DNA of 64,000 nucleotides from assembly GCA_015232575.1 (NCBI GenBank), contig JADFZL010000012.1:62001-126000 (forward strand), read 5' to 3'. The notes under the pieces were generated by a model. The model did not search any database. It had not been told where the DNA came from and saw nothing but the letters and a program-made list of their open reading frames with translations. Source of the stretch: Candidatus Rifleibacteriota bacterium (GTDB lineage: Bacteria > Muiribacteriota > Ozemobacteria > Ozemobacterales > Ozemobacteraceae). Below, piece after piece: positions 45,334 through 54,005 of this stretch; within the stretch, counting starts at the first letter, position 1; every line of letters begins with the position of its first letter. A program made the position numbers and the translations under genes.

Positions 45334-45927
45334 ATGAACAAATTATTTGAAAACAATACATCGAAAATAACACGCCGTGACTTTCTCAAACAGTGTATCC
45401 GGCTTTCGGCAGCTGCTGTTATGACATGTACAGCTTTCCAGTTGACATCACGTCCGTCTGCGTCTTCAGGCAATCACACGTGGCAAATTGATCCGAAGAA
45501 GTGTATTCAGTGTGAAAAATGTTCTACTGAATGCGTTTTGACACCATCGGCGGTAAAGTGTGTTCATCTTTATGAAAAGTGCGGTTACTGCTATTTATGC
45601 AGTGGCTATTTAATCAAAGGAGCCACCAATCTTGATACTGCTGCCGAAAATCAGTTGTGTCCAACAGGTGCAATAAAAAGAACTTTTATTGAAGAACCAT
45701 ACTTTGAATACAAAATTGATGAAACGCTTTGTGTTGCCTGTGGAAGATGCGTAAATAACTGTCGGGCATTTGGCAATGCCTCACTGATACTGCAAATAAG
45801 ACATGATCTCTGTCAAAACTGCAATCAGTGCAGAATAGCTCTTTCCTGTCCTGCAGAGGCATTCACAAGAGTTCCAGCAAAAACACCCTGGCTTTACGAC
45901 AAAAAAGCGAATAGTAAGACGACATGA
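45334..45927 (+). CDS. Tat-exported poly-4Fe-4S ferredoxin
   Basis: A 197-aa protein. The twin-arginine signal SKITRRDFLKQC is followed by a hydrophobic segment. The mature part has several 4Fe-4S motifs: CIQCEKCSTEC, CGYCYLC, CVACGRCVNNC and CQNCNQCRIALSC, giving three to four clusters. It should fold in the cytoplasm and act in the periplasm as electron carrier. ATGA overlap joins it to the NapH-like membrane protein, its probable partner (compare NapG-NapH). GGAG lies seven bases before ATG. About 200 bases separate it from the previous propeller gene. Confidence 0.88.
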   Translation: MNKLFENNTSKITRRDFLKQCIRLSAAAVMTCTAFQLTSRPSASSGNHTWQIDPKKCIQCEKCSTECVLTPSAVKCVHLYEKCGYCYLCSGYLIKGATNLDTAAENQLCPTGAIKRTFIEEPYFEYKIDETLCVACGRCVNNCRAFGNASLILQIRHDLCQNCNQCRIALSCPAEAFTRVPAKTPWLYDKKANSKTT

Positions 45928-47399
45928 GGCCATTTCCCAAAAAGCAAGGGGTTATTATTTTAACCAGTAGGGACGCGATTTATCGCGCCCGCTTGAACAA
46001 CATACCTCAGGGCGCAATGAATTGCGCCCCTACAAGCATATTAATACTGCAAAGACTTTTGAGCCAATTAAAACCCTCCCATTTAGTAAGATTTGCTGTA
46101 CCCAAATCTATGATTCCTTATTGGAAAATAGCAGTAATAAGCACTCTGATAATAGCAGCAATCTTCATCTGCGCCGTACAAGTACAAGCAAATGAAGAAG
46201 CGCGTTTTCCAAGACCAGATTTTTCAAGCGGATACAAGACGCCATCACCAGCTCAGCCAATCGAAGCATTTGAAAAGAATTCAAACACTTCGCTGATTCT
46301 GATGGTTATTTTAATATTTCTTACATGGTATGCGCTTTTCATTGCAAGAAGCAGGACAGCAATCAGGGTTATCGGACTCTTCAGTCTGATATGGTTCGGA
46401 TTCCTCAACCAGGGCTGCGTCTGCCCAATAGGCAGTATTCAGAACGTTTCTCTCGGAATTATCGATCCTTCATGGCCTGTTTCGAAAAATGTTGCAGGTG
46501 TTTTTTTCATACCTCTGATTACAGCTCTTTTTTTTGGAAGACTGTATTGTGGCGCCTCGTGCCCATTTGGTGTATTGCAGGATCTCGTCAGCTGGAAGTC
46601 CATCAAAGTGAATCCTGTTTTAGACAGGTGTTTGAGACTCATTCCCTTTGCCTGGCTGGGCCTCGGCGTCTATTTCGCAACATGCGGACTTGGTTTTATA
46701 ATCTGCCGGTATGATCCATTTGTATGTTTCTTCAGAATGAGCGGACCAGTGCCAATAGTAATTTCCGGAGCAATCCTTCTTATTATTGGAACATTTGTAT
46801 CAAGGCCATTCTGCCGATATCTCTGTCCGTATTCTGTTCTGCTGGCAGCTTGCTCTCTGCTTCCGGGAAGAAAAGTTCAAATATTTGCTGATAATTGCGT
46901 CAATTGCAGACTTTGCAGAAATTCATGTCCGGTTGATGCAATTATTCCCAGCGTTGATTTACTTTCCCCGAATGCTTTCCCTGAACCGGCAGAAACAGCC
47001 ACAAAAAGACTGAAGTGGCTGCTTGCGTTCAGCCCGGCAATTATCGCTGCATGCTTATATTCAGGAATCAACCTCAGTGAGGCTGTTTCACAACTGCATC
47101 CAAAAATAATTCTTCAAAACATGATAACAGCCAATAATCTTAAAGATGACATAGTGACAGCATTTTTCGTAAACGATGGAAATATTGATCTTTTACGGAA
47201 GACTTCCCGGGAAGCAAAGTCCAGAATAAGATTCGCTGGCGGAATTTTCGGAATATACATGAGCCTGGTTTTTATCGGTGCAATTTATGCGGCAACAAGA
47301 CGAAAAACGAACAATCACCATACCGTTGAACCCTGGAACTGCATTTCATGCGGACGCTGCTATGAATGGTGTCCAAGAAACAGGATGAGAATATCATGA
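45924..47399 (+). CDS. NapH/NosR-like membrane Fe-S protein
   Basis: A 491-aa protein with about six membrane helices. It has the paired motifs of quinol-linked NapH/NosR proteins: CVCPIGSIQN, CGASCPFGVLQD and CRYLCPYSVLL. 4Fe-4S motifs are CVNCRLCRNSCP and, at the C-terminus, CISCGRCYEWCP. It should pass electrons across the membrane between a cytoplasmic donor or quinol and the Tat ferredoxin. The ATG at 45924 overlaps the previous stop (ATGA). Residues ~13-38 are encoded by a palindromic intergenic-type repeat (45967-46033), so the first 60 residues are probably not ancestral. An ATG at 46110 (MIPYWKIAV) is a possible alternative start without a ribosome site. Confidence 0.85.
   Translation: MRPFPKKQGVIILTSRDAIYRARLNNIPQGAMNCAPTSILILQRLLSQLKPSHLVRFAVPKSMIPYWKIAVISTLIIAAIFICAVQVQANEEARFPRPDFSSGYKTPSPAQPIEAFEKNSNTSLILMVILIFLTWYALFIARSRTAIRVIGLFSLIWFGFLNQGCVCPIGSIQNVSLGIIDPSWPVSKNVAGVFFIPLITALFFGRLYCGASCPFGVLQDLVSWKSIKVNPVLDRCLRLIPFAWLGLGVYFATCGLGFIICRYDPFVCFFRMSGPVPIVISGAILLIIGTFVSRPFCRYLCPYSVLLAACSLLPGRKVQIFADNCVNCRLCRNSCPVDAIIPSVDLLSPNAFPEPAETATKRLKWLLAFSPAIIAACLYSGINLSEAVSQLHPKIILQNMITANNLKDDIVTAFFVNDGNIDLLRKTSREAKSRIRFAGGIFGIYMSLVFIGAIYAATRRKTNNHHTVEPWNCISCGRCYEWCPRNRMRIS
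45967..46033. repeat. GTAGGG...CCCTAC palindromic element within a coding frame
   Basis: A 67-bp element with outer inverted ends GTAGGG and CCCTAC. The left arm is GACGCGAT-TT-ATCGCGCCC and the right arm GGGCGCAAT-GA-ATTGCGCCC. The arm type matches 3941-3964. Its length plus flanks leaves the frame open. Confidence 0.85.
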
Positions 47400-49150
47400 A
47401 CAGAACAAATAACACTTGTACAAGTAAAAACGTATTATTACTTAACTGCCTTTACGTCGCAGCATCAGTGATGTTCTTTTTTATTGCGACTGTTTCTATA
47501 TTACTTCTTATTCAGCAGCGTGAATTAAGCAGCTCGTTTCCGCCTGATTTCAAAGAGCTTGAGCAGATGAAAGAAACTGCCAGAACTGAGAGTACAAACA
47601 TTGATCTGCAGAAGAAAATCAGAAAGCTTGATTTAATATCCAGAAGTGGCTGGTTCCTCGGACATGAATGGCAAAAAAAAGCCGTTGGTTTGCTTTTTGC
47701 CGGAATTGTAGTTCTGATTATCTGCATGAATGTTATTTCTGCAATTAAACCTGTACAAATTGACATTAAAAGTGTCAAACCTGAAAAACGCTATCCGGGC
47801 TCTGAAGTTTTGGCTCTGATTGTTCTTGCCTCTACTTGTGTGATATCAGTTAATGGATTTCTTTTTTTCACTTCAGCCGCCAATTCTGCCACCGGCAAAA
47901 CATTAAACACAGACAATGCAGAAAGCCAATTAAAAGCTGAAAAGACTTCCGCAGCTGAAATAGTCACCAGAGAAGAATTCAATTTGAACTGGCCATCTTT
48001 CAGGGGCTCAAACAACGATGGAGTATCACTTGTACAAAAACCAATCTTTGGCTGGAGCAAAGATTCCCAAAAAGGTATACTCTGGAAAACTGAAACTCCG
48101 CTGCCCGGCTTCAGTTCACCGATTGTCTGGAAAAACCAGCTTTTCATTACAGGCGGCGACAAAACACACAGAAAGATTTTCTGTTACGATGCAGCAACGG
48201 GAAAGCTTTTATGGGAGCACGAAGCAACCGGAATACCAGGCTCTCCTGCCACAGTGCCAGAAGTCTCGAAAGACACCGGATACGCCGCATCGACTCCTTC
48301 AACTGATGGAAACAGAGTTTTTGCGATGTTTGCCACAGGAGATCTTATAGCTGTCGATCTTCAGGGAAAAAGATTATGGGCGAAAAATCTCGGAGTTCCG
48401 AAAAACATGTATGGCTATTGCAGCTCTCTGCTGACAGTCGGCAATCGCCTTGTTGTACAATACGATAATGAAGACAAACAGGTACTTTATTGCTTTGATA
48501 CAGTAACAGGCAGTACTATATGGCAGCAGGAGCGTAAAGCAATAATTTCATGGTCATCCCCGACTTTGTGTTCATTTGATAAAAAAGATTTAATCATAAC
48601 TCTCAACTGCAGCGAAGTTGAAGCATTCGACCTTTCAAGCGGAAAAAAGGAATGGACCCAGAAAGTCATGGGAGGCGAAGTTGCGCCTTCTGCAACGTGC
48701 AGAGGCAGCACGGTATTCGCAGCAAATGAAAATGCCTGTGCCGCCGCTATCGATGCATCGACCGGCAAGCTTTTATGGAAAAACGACAAGGCAATTTTGC
48801 CCGATGTCTGTTCTCCGGTTGTATTTGAAGATGTGCTGTTTCTCTTCACCAGCGCATCTGCAATAAGCTGTCTGGACACTTCAACAGGAAAACTTCTCTG
48901 GGAAAAAGATGTTGAAAATGGATTCTACAGCTCGCCAATTGTTTTGAAAAATCGTATAATGGCTTTTGATTTAAAGGGAAAAATGCTGATTATCAAACCC
49001 GATAAAAAAGAACTCATCATCGAACATCAGGAGTCGCTCGGAGAAGGCGTTTTGTCGACTCCGGCTGTGGTGGGCAACAAAATGTGGGTAAGAGGCTCAA
49101 AGTTATTATTCTGCCTCACCGGAACAGAGGAAAATAGTGCTGACAGATAG
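47396..49150 (+). CDS. Membrane-anchored PQQ-like beta-propeller protein 2
   Basis: A 584-aa protein. The N-terminal third has about three membrane helices (about 14-40, 97-117, 141-163) and a charged loop. The rest is a PQQ-like propeller starting with NWPSFRGSNNDGVS and blade motifs TGKLLWEH, GKRLWAKNLG, SGKKEWTQK, TGKLLWKND and TGKLLWEKD. ATGA overlap with the NapH-like gene and a 14-base overlap with the NuoEF-like gene show that it is part of the electron-transfer block. A periplasmic docking or dehydrogenase role is inferred. Confidence 0.8.
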   Translation: MNRTNNTCTSKNVLLLNCLYVAASVMFFFIATVSILLLIQQRELSSSFPPDFKELEQMKETARTESTNIDLQKKIRKLDLISRSGWFLGHEWQKKAVGLLFAGIVVLIICMNVISAIKPVQIDIKSVKPEKRYPGSEVLALIVLASTCVISVNGFLFFTSAANSATGKTLNTDNAESQLKAEKTSAAEIVTREEFNLNWPSFRGSNNDGVSLVQKPIFGWSKDSQKGILWKTETPLPGFSSPIVWKNQLFITGGDKTHRKIFCYDAATGKLLWEHEATGIPGSPATVPEVSKDTGYAASTPSTDGNRVFAMFATGDLIAVDLQGKRLWAKNLGVPKNMYGYCSSLLTVGNRLVVQYDNEDKQVLYCFDTVTGSTIWQQERKAIISWSSPTLCSFDKKDLIITLNCSEVEAFDLSSGKKEWTQKVMGGEVAPSATCRGSTVFAANENACAAAIDASTGKLLWKNDKAILPDVCSPVVFEDVLFLFTSASAISCLDTSTGKLLWEKDVENGFYSSPIVLKNRIMAFDLKGKMLIIKPDKKELIIEHQESLGEGVLSTPAVVGNKMWVRGSKLLFCLTGTEENSADR

Positions 49151-51449
49151 CAGTGAATTTCTGAAAAACCTGATAAGAGAAAAAGGTACAGGGCCAAGAT
49201 CACTTGTACCATTGCTGCTTTCGATTCAGGAAAAATTCGGTTATCTGCCGCCTGAAATCCTTAACCAGATTCCGGAAATGACAGAGATTTCATCTTCTTC
49301 GATAAAAGGTGTTATGACCTATTACTCGTATTTCAGACTGCGCCCGGGCGGAATTCATACCATCAGAGTCTGCATTGGAACAGCATGTTACGTAAAAGGC
49401 GCGGAAAAAACTTATTCGGCATTCAGAGAACACCTGAAGATAAAAGACAACGACGACACCGATCCAGACCGCATTTTCACTGTCGGAAAAGTTGCCTGTC
49501 TCGGCTGCTGCATGCTGGCTCCTGCTGTACAAATCGACGATACCATTTTCGGACGCGTCACTGCGGACGAAGTTGAAAAAGTCCTGGCTGAATTCAACAA
49601 ATGCTGTCTGGAAAAGAACATCTTTTCAGAACCAGACAATTTTAATTCAGACAAGCATCGTGGCGAAGTTAAAATCTGCCTCTGCTCAAGCTGTAGCGCT
49701 TCAGGAGCAGTAAGAATTTACAACGGGCTTCTTGCATGGTCTAAAAAGTATGGTTTTCCGCTCAAAACAACACAAACAGGTTGTACTGGGCTTTCATTTC
49801 AGGCACCCATATTCAAAATTACCGATCTGCAGGGGAAAATATTCTATTACGGCCGTGTAAATTTCGAAAATCTTAGTACAATTCTTTTACAGCATTTTTC
49901 GCCCGGAAGCACAGATACATTAATCGACTCGCTTCTCTATTCAGACAGCGACCCGGCTGCCATGCAGAGAATTGCGCAGGACGGTCCTGAAGAAAAAAAC
50001 TGGCTAACGAATGAGAGTCGCATAACAACGCAGGGTTGCATGGAGCAGTCGCCATGCGATCTCTCTGCGTATAAGGCAAACGAAGGATTCAGCGCCCTCA
50101 CACGTGCAAGAGGAATAAGTCCGTATCAGATTATTGAAGAGATATCAACATCTGGCCTCCGTGGACGGGGAGGCGCAGGATTTCAAACCGGCAACAAATG
50201 GAATATCACAAAGGCTGCAGAAGGCAAAGTCAAGTACATTATCTGCAATGCCGACGAAGGAGACCCAGGCGCTTTCATGGACAGAATGTTGCTTGAGTCA
50301 GTTCCATTCAGAGTTATTGAAGGAATTCTGATCGCCGGGCTGGCTATTGGTGCTGAAAAGGGCTTCATATTTGTTCGCAGGGAATATCCGCTCGCTGTGA
50401 AAAGAATCTCTGAAGCAATCAAATACTGCACTGACCAAATGCAGGGCTTTTCATTGGAAATAGTTGAAAGTGCCGGTGCTTTTGTATGCGGCGAAGAAAC
50501 CGCCATGATCGCAGCAATAGAAGGAAAACGCGGAATTCCGTCAGAACGACCGCCATATCCATCTGTGAAAGGGCTTTTTAATGCTCCGACACTTATAAAC
50601 AACGTGGAAACATTTGCATGCATTCCCTGGATTATTCTGCACGGTGCCAACGAATTTAAAAAGCTGGGAACAGTAAACAGTCCGGGCACAAAAACCTTTG
50701 CTCTCGCCGGAAAGATAAAACGCGGCGGTTTAATAGAAGTCCAGATGGGAAAAACAATAAGACAGGTCATTGATGAGGCAGGTGGCGGAGTTTCAGGAAA
50801 TGCAGCTTTAAAAGCTGTACAAATCGGCGGTCCATCAGGTGGATGTCTGCCAGTCTCTTTATTTGCTCTTCCGATAGATTTTGAAGCATTATCTGATTCC
50901 GGTGCAATAATGGGCTCAGGCGGATTAATTGTACTCGACGAACACGACTGCATGGTCGATATCGCACGTTATTTTCTCGAATTCACAGCAGGTGAGTCCT
51001 GTGGAAACTGCTCATTCTGCAGAATCGGCACTCAGAGAATGCTCAGAATTCTCAACCGTTTATGCAGTGGTGAAACAAGAAAAGATGATCTGGAAAAGCT
51101 TATTGAACTTACTGAACTGGTAAAGCAGGGAAGCAGATGCGGGCTTGGAAAAACCGCACCAAATCCGGTAATCACAACAATTAAATACTTCAGAAACGAG
51201 TATGAACAACATCTGGAAGGATTCTGTCCGTCCGGAAAGTGTCCGAAAATGTTTACCTTGCAGGCCGGACCAGCCTGCACCGGATGCATGCTCTGCGCAC
51301 GCGCCTGTCCGACTGGTGCAATACCGTTTCAGCCATGGAACAAAGCCCGGATAGACCCCGGCAAATGCGTCCGCTGCGGTGTCTGTATTCAAACCTGTCC
51401 CGAAAACACCATCAAAGTATTAAGGAATAAGAATGCTGGCAAGCAATGA
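49137..51449 (+). CDS. NuoE-NuoF fusion, NADH-oxidising flavo-Fe-S protein
   Basis: A 770-aa protein. Residues ~1-155: NuoE domain with 2Fe-2S cysteines (CIGTACYVKG, VACLGCCMLAP). Residues ~175-260: a second thioredoxin-like ferredoxin domain (ICLCSSCSASGA, GCTGLS). Residues ~320-690: NuoF with FMN/NADH motifs GLRGRGGAGFQTGNKW, NADEGDPGAFMD and GEETAMIAAIEGKRG, and the N3-type cluster ESCGNCSFCRIGTQ. Residues ~710-770: two 4Fe-4S motifs (CTGCMLCARACP, CVRCGVCIQTCP). The layout resembles HydB of bifurcating hydrogenases with HydC-like NuoE attached. It should oxidise NADH, possibly with electron bifurcation. The start is GTG with GAGGA upstream. Confidence 0.92.
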   Translation: MLTDSSEFLKNLIREKGTGPRSLVPLLLSIQEKFGYLPPEILNQIPEMTEISSSSIKGVMTYYSYFRLRPGGIHTIRVCIGTACYVKGAEKTYSAFREHLKIKDNDDTDPDRIFTVGKVACLGCCMLAPAVQIDDTIFGRVTADEVEKVLAEFNKCCLEKNIFSEPDNFNSDKHRGEVKICLCSSCSASGAVRIYNGLLAWSKKYGFPLKTTQTGCTGLSFQAPIFKITDLQGKIFYYGRVNFENLSTILLQHFSPGSTDTLIDSLLYSDSDPAAMQRIAQDGPEEKNWLTNESRITTQGCMEQSPCDLSAYKANEGFSALTRARGISPYQIIEEISTSGLRGRGGAGFQTGNKWNITKAAEGKVKYIICNADEGDPGAFMDRMLLESVPFRVIEGILIAGLAIGAEKGFIFVRREYPLAVKRISEAIKYCTDQMQGFSLEIVESAGAFVCGEETAMIAAIEGKRGIPSERPPYPSVKGLFNAPTLINNVETFACIPWIILHGANEFKKLGTVNSPGTKTFALAGKIKRGGLIEVQMGKTIRQVIDEAGGGVSGNAALKAVQIGGPSGGCLPVSLFALPIDFEALSDSGAIMGSGGLIVLDEHDCMVDIARYFLEFTAGESCGNCSFCRIGTQRMLRILNRLCSGETRKDDLEKLIELTELVKQGSRCGLGKTAPNPVITTIKYFRNEYEQHLEGFCPSGKCPKMFTLQAGPACTGCMLCARACPTGAIPFQPWNKARIDPGKCVRCGVCIQTCPENTIKVLRNKNAGKQ

Positions 51450-52474
51450 ATAAAATAATCATTAATGGCAGAGAAGTTGAATTTGTCGATGGAGAGAGAA
51501 TAATTGATGCTGCAGTGAAAGCCGGCATCGAAATTCCGCTTCTGTGTTATTCTGAGAAAACACTGTGCGGTGGAAAATGCATGGTTTGCGCAGTAAAAAA
51601 TATTGATCGCAACTCATTCATCCCGGCTTGTACAAGTATTTGTTTCCCGGGAATGGATCTCGACACAGCTTCGGCAGAAGTCCAGACTTTTCGTAAAGCT
51701 GCGCTTGAGCTTTTACTCAGTGAACATCAGGGCAGTTGCGAAGCGCCCTGCGTTCCTGCCTGCCCGCAGAACATTGATTTTCCAGCTTTTTTCCTTACTC
51801 TCAAAAACGGAAACAATATAACAGAATTCACTTTTAATCCGGAAATGTGCGATGAATGCGGAGGAAAATGCGAAAAAGCATGCCGCCGTGGCCGCATCGA
51901 TAGTACTGTCAGTATAAGAGAACTGATAAGAAATGCATGTACATTTTCCCCTAAGGAGAATCATGACAACGGATACGTATCACAAAGCACGAATAAGTAC
52001 AAGCATCATATTGGCAAGTTGTCACGTGAAGAAATTATTGAATATTTCTTTATTTCGCTGCCTTCAGATTCACATGAAACATCAGAGAGCATTAACTTTA
52101 CACTTTTTTCAGAGCTTCAAAAAGAAGCCGGAAGGTGTCTGCAATGCTCATGTTCAGCCCGCAACAACTGTATACTGCGCAATCTGGCTTCAGATATGAA
52201 TGCAAAACAAAACAGATTTAGAGATGAACAACCCGAGCTGATGCTTCCAAAAAGAGCTGGTTTGATAACATTCTACCCTGGAAAGTGTATCAGATGCCAC
52301 CGATGCGTAGAACTTGGCAAAACACTCAAACCCGGAAAAGGTCCAGTGATGATCGGGCGCGGAAAAACCACAACTGTCGATTCACCGCTGAATATTTCTC
52401 TGGAATCTGCTTTTTCTGGCTTCGAAGAACAATTTATTGATGAATGCCCAACAGGTGCCCTATCAAAATCATGA
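51446..52474 (+). CDS. NuoG-N-terminal-like Fe-S protein
   Basis: A 342-aa protein. The N-terminal 2Fe-2S ferredoxin domain has CYSEKTLCGGKCMVC and a downstream Cys. A His-Cys-type region follows (EHQGSCEAPCVPACP), then further cysteine motifs (CDECGGKCEKAC, CLQCSCSARNNC) and a C-terminal pair CIRCHRC with CPTGAL. It ends where NuoG or HydA would go on to a molybdopterin or H-cluster domain; neither is present. It is the electron-acceptor partner of the NuoEF fusion, coupled by ATGA overlap. It also resembles N-terminal Fe-S domains of NADPH-linked glutamate synthase small subunits. Confidence 0.85.
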   Translation: MNKIIINGREVEFVDGERIIDAAVKAGIEIPLLCYSEKTLCGGKCMVCAVKNIDRNSFIPACTSICFPGMDLDTASAEVQTFRKAALELLLSEHQGSCEAPCVPACPQNIDFPAFFLTLKNGNNITEFTFNPEMCDECGGKCEKACRRGRIDSTVSIRELIRNACTFSPKENHDNGYVSQSTNKYKHHIGKLSREEIIEYFFISLPSDSHETSESINFTLFSELQKEAGRCLQCSCSARNNCILRNLASDMNAKQNRFRDEQPELMLPKRAGLITFYPGKCIRCHRCVELGKTLKPGKGPVMIGRGKTTTVDSPLNISLESAFSGFEEQFIDECPTGALSKS

Positions 52475-52670
52475 AAGGAACAGTAATCTTTTCTAATATG
52501 ATATTCTCTTTTAATTTTTAGCTTTGTACACAGACTGGAAAGATTAAAAGATAAATACGAAATTCACGAAATTTATTATAGCCCACCGGGCAAACTAATT
52601 AATTTCTTACGCGAAGGTCATTAAATTTCTTTACTATAAATTTGTAAAAAAAATCAGGAGGTACCATATT

Positions 52671-53960
52671 TTGAAAAGCTCTAAACTCAACAAAAAGCTT
52701 TCTTGTTTCATTCTGGCGGGATTATTGATCGTTACGCTTATTCCTGCAGCGTTTGCTGAAGACGTTCTTCAATGGCGCAACAATCGCGACGGCATCTACA
52801 ATGAAACCGGGCTTTTAAAAAGTTGGCCAGATGGCGGACCCAAGCTTCTCTGGGCAAACGAAGATGTTGGCGAAGGTTATTCCAGCCCGATAATTGTGAA
52901 GGGAAAAATTTATCTGACAGGAATAAAAGATGCCGGCGAATTTGTTTCCAGCTATGACTTACAGGGTAAACAGCTGTGGCAAACGGTATACGCAACCGGC
53001 TGGACACAGACATATCCGGAAGCTCGCACTACACCGACATTTGTCGAGGGCAAACTCTACGTTATCAGCGGTGACGGAGTTGCAGCAGCTGTCGATTCTG
53101 AATCGGGAAAACTTCTTTGGAAATCAGATGTCTGGAACAAATATCAAGGAGTTTTTGGCAAATGGGGTGGCGCAGAGTCCCCACTTGTCGTCGACGGAAA
53201 AGTGATTTGCACTCCTACCGGAGAGCAGACAACAATGGTTGCCTTGAATGCATCTGACGGTGCCCTTGTCTGGAAAACAGCCTCACTTAAAGCTGAAGGT
53301 GCCTATGTTTCACCAGCTCTGATTGAGTACAAAGGCAAAAAACAAATCATCGGTGTAACAAGCAAAGATATATTTGGCGTTGACCCGCAGAATGGTAACA
53401 TAATCTGGTCATTCGATTATCTTGGAACATTTTTCGAAAACGATGCCAACAGATCCAGATGGGTTATCAACTGTAACACTCCTGTCTGCAAAGACGACAT
53501 GATCTTCGTAACCAGCGGTTATGACCATTGCGGAGTAATGCTGCAGCTTAATGAGAACGCAACCGGAGTCACCATGCTCTGGAAAACTGATGTAATAGAC
53601 ACACACCACGGGCATGTTGTACTTGTTGATGGATATTTGTACGGTTCCAATTGGCTCAACAATAATAAAGGAAACTGGGCCTGCATCGACTGGAAGACCG
53701 GTAAAAAAGCTTATGACAAGGAGTGGGAAACAAAAGGTTCGATTATTTACGCCGACGGAATGCTCTATTGTTATGAGGAAAAACGTGGAAACATCGCCCT
53801 GGTAAAAGCAACTCCAGAAGACTTCAAGATAATCAGCTCTTTCATGATTGAAAAAGGCTCAAAAACCCACTGGGGGCACCCGGTTATCAGCAATGGAGTA
53901 CTTTATATCAGACATGGTACAGCACTAATGGCTTATGACATAAGTGAAAGCAAAAACTAA
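52671..53960 (+). CDS. Exported PQQ-like beta-propeller protein 3
   Basis: A 429-aa protein with a cleavable signal peptide (to about residue 29, ending AFA) and a propeller with WANEDVGEGYSSPI, SGKLLWKSD, DGALVWKTA and NGNIIWSFD blades. The start is TTG with a strong AGGAGG nine bases upstream. The 196-base gap before it may hold a separate promoter (an AT-rich CTATAAAT stands close to the start), so it can be expressed apart from the Fe-S genes. Confidence 0.8.
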   Translation: MKSSKLNKKLSCFILAGLLIVTLIPAAFAEDVLQWRNNRDGIYNETGLLKSWPDGGPKLLWANEDVGEGYSSPIIVKGKIYLTGIKDAGEFVSSYDLQGKQLWQTVYATGWTQTYPEARTTPTFVEGKLYVISGDGVAAAVDSESGKLLWKSDVWNKYQGVFGKWGGAESPLVVDGKVICTPTGEQTTMVALNASDGALVWKTASLKAEGAYVSPALIEYKGKKQIIGVTSKDIFGVDPQNGNIIWSFDYLGTFFENDANRSRWVINCNTPVCKDDMIFVTSGYDHCGVMLQLNENATGVTMLWKTDVIDTHHGHVVLVDGYLYGSNWLNNNKGNWACIDWKTGKKAYDKEWETKGSIIYADGMLYCYEEKRGNIALVKATPEDFKIISSFMIEKGSKTHWGHPVISNGVLYIRHGTALMAYDISESKN

Positions 53961-54005
53961 AATACTACCATCAAAATAAAATAGAAAGATTAATTGAGGA
54001 ATATC

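Noticed and set aside
49137-52474. Bifurcating [FeFe] hydrogenase (HydABC)
   Set aside because: The flavoprotein fusion resembles HydB/HydC, but the partner lacks an H-cluster domain and no hydrogenase maturation gene is present.
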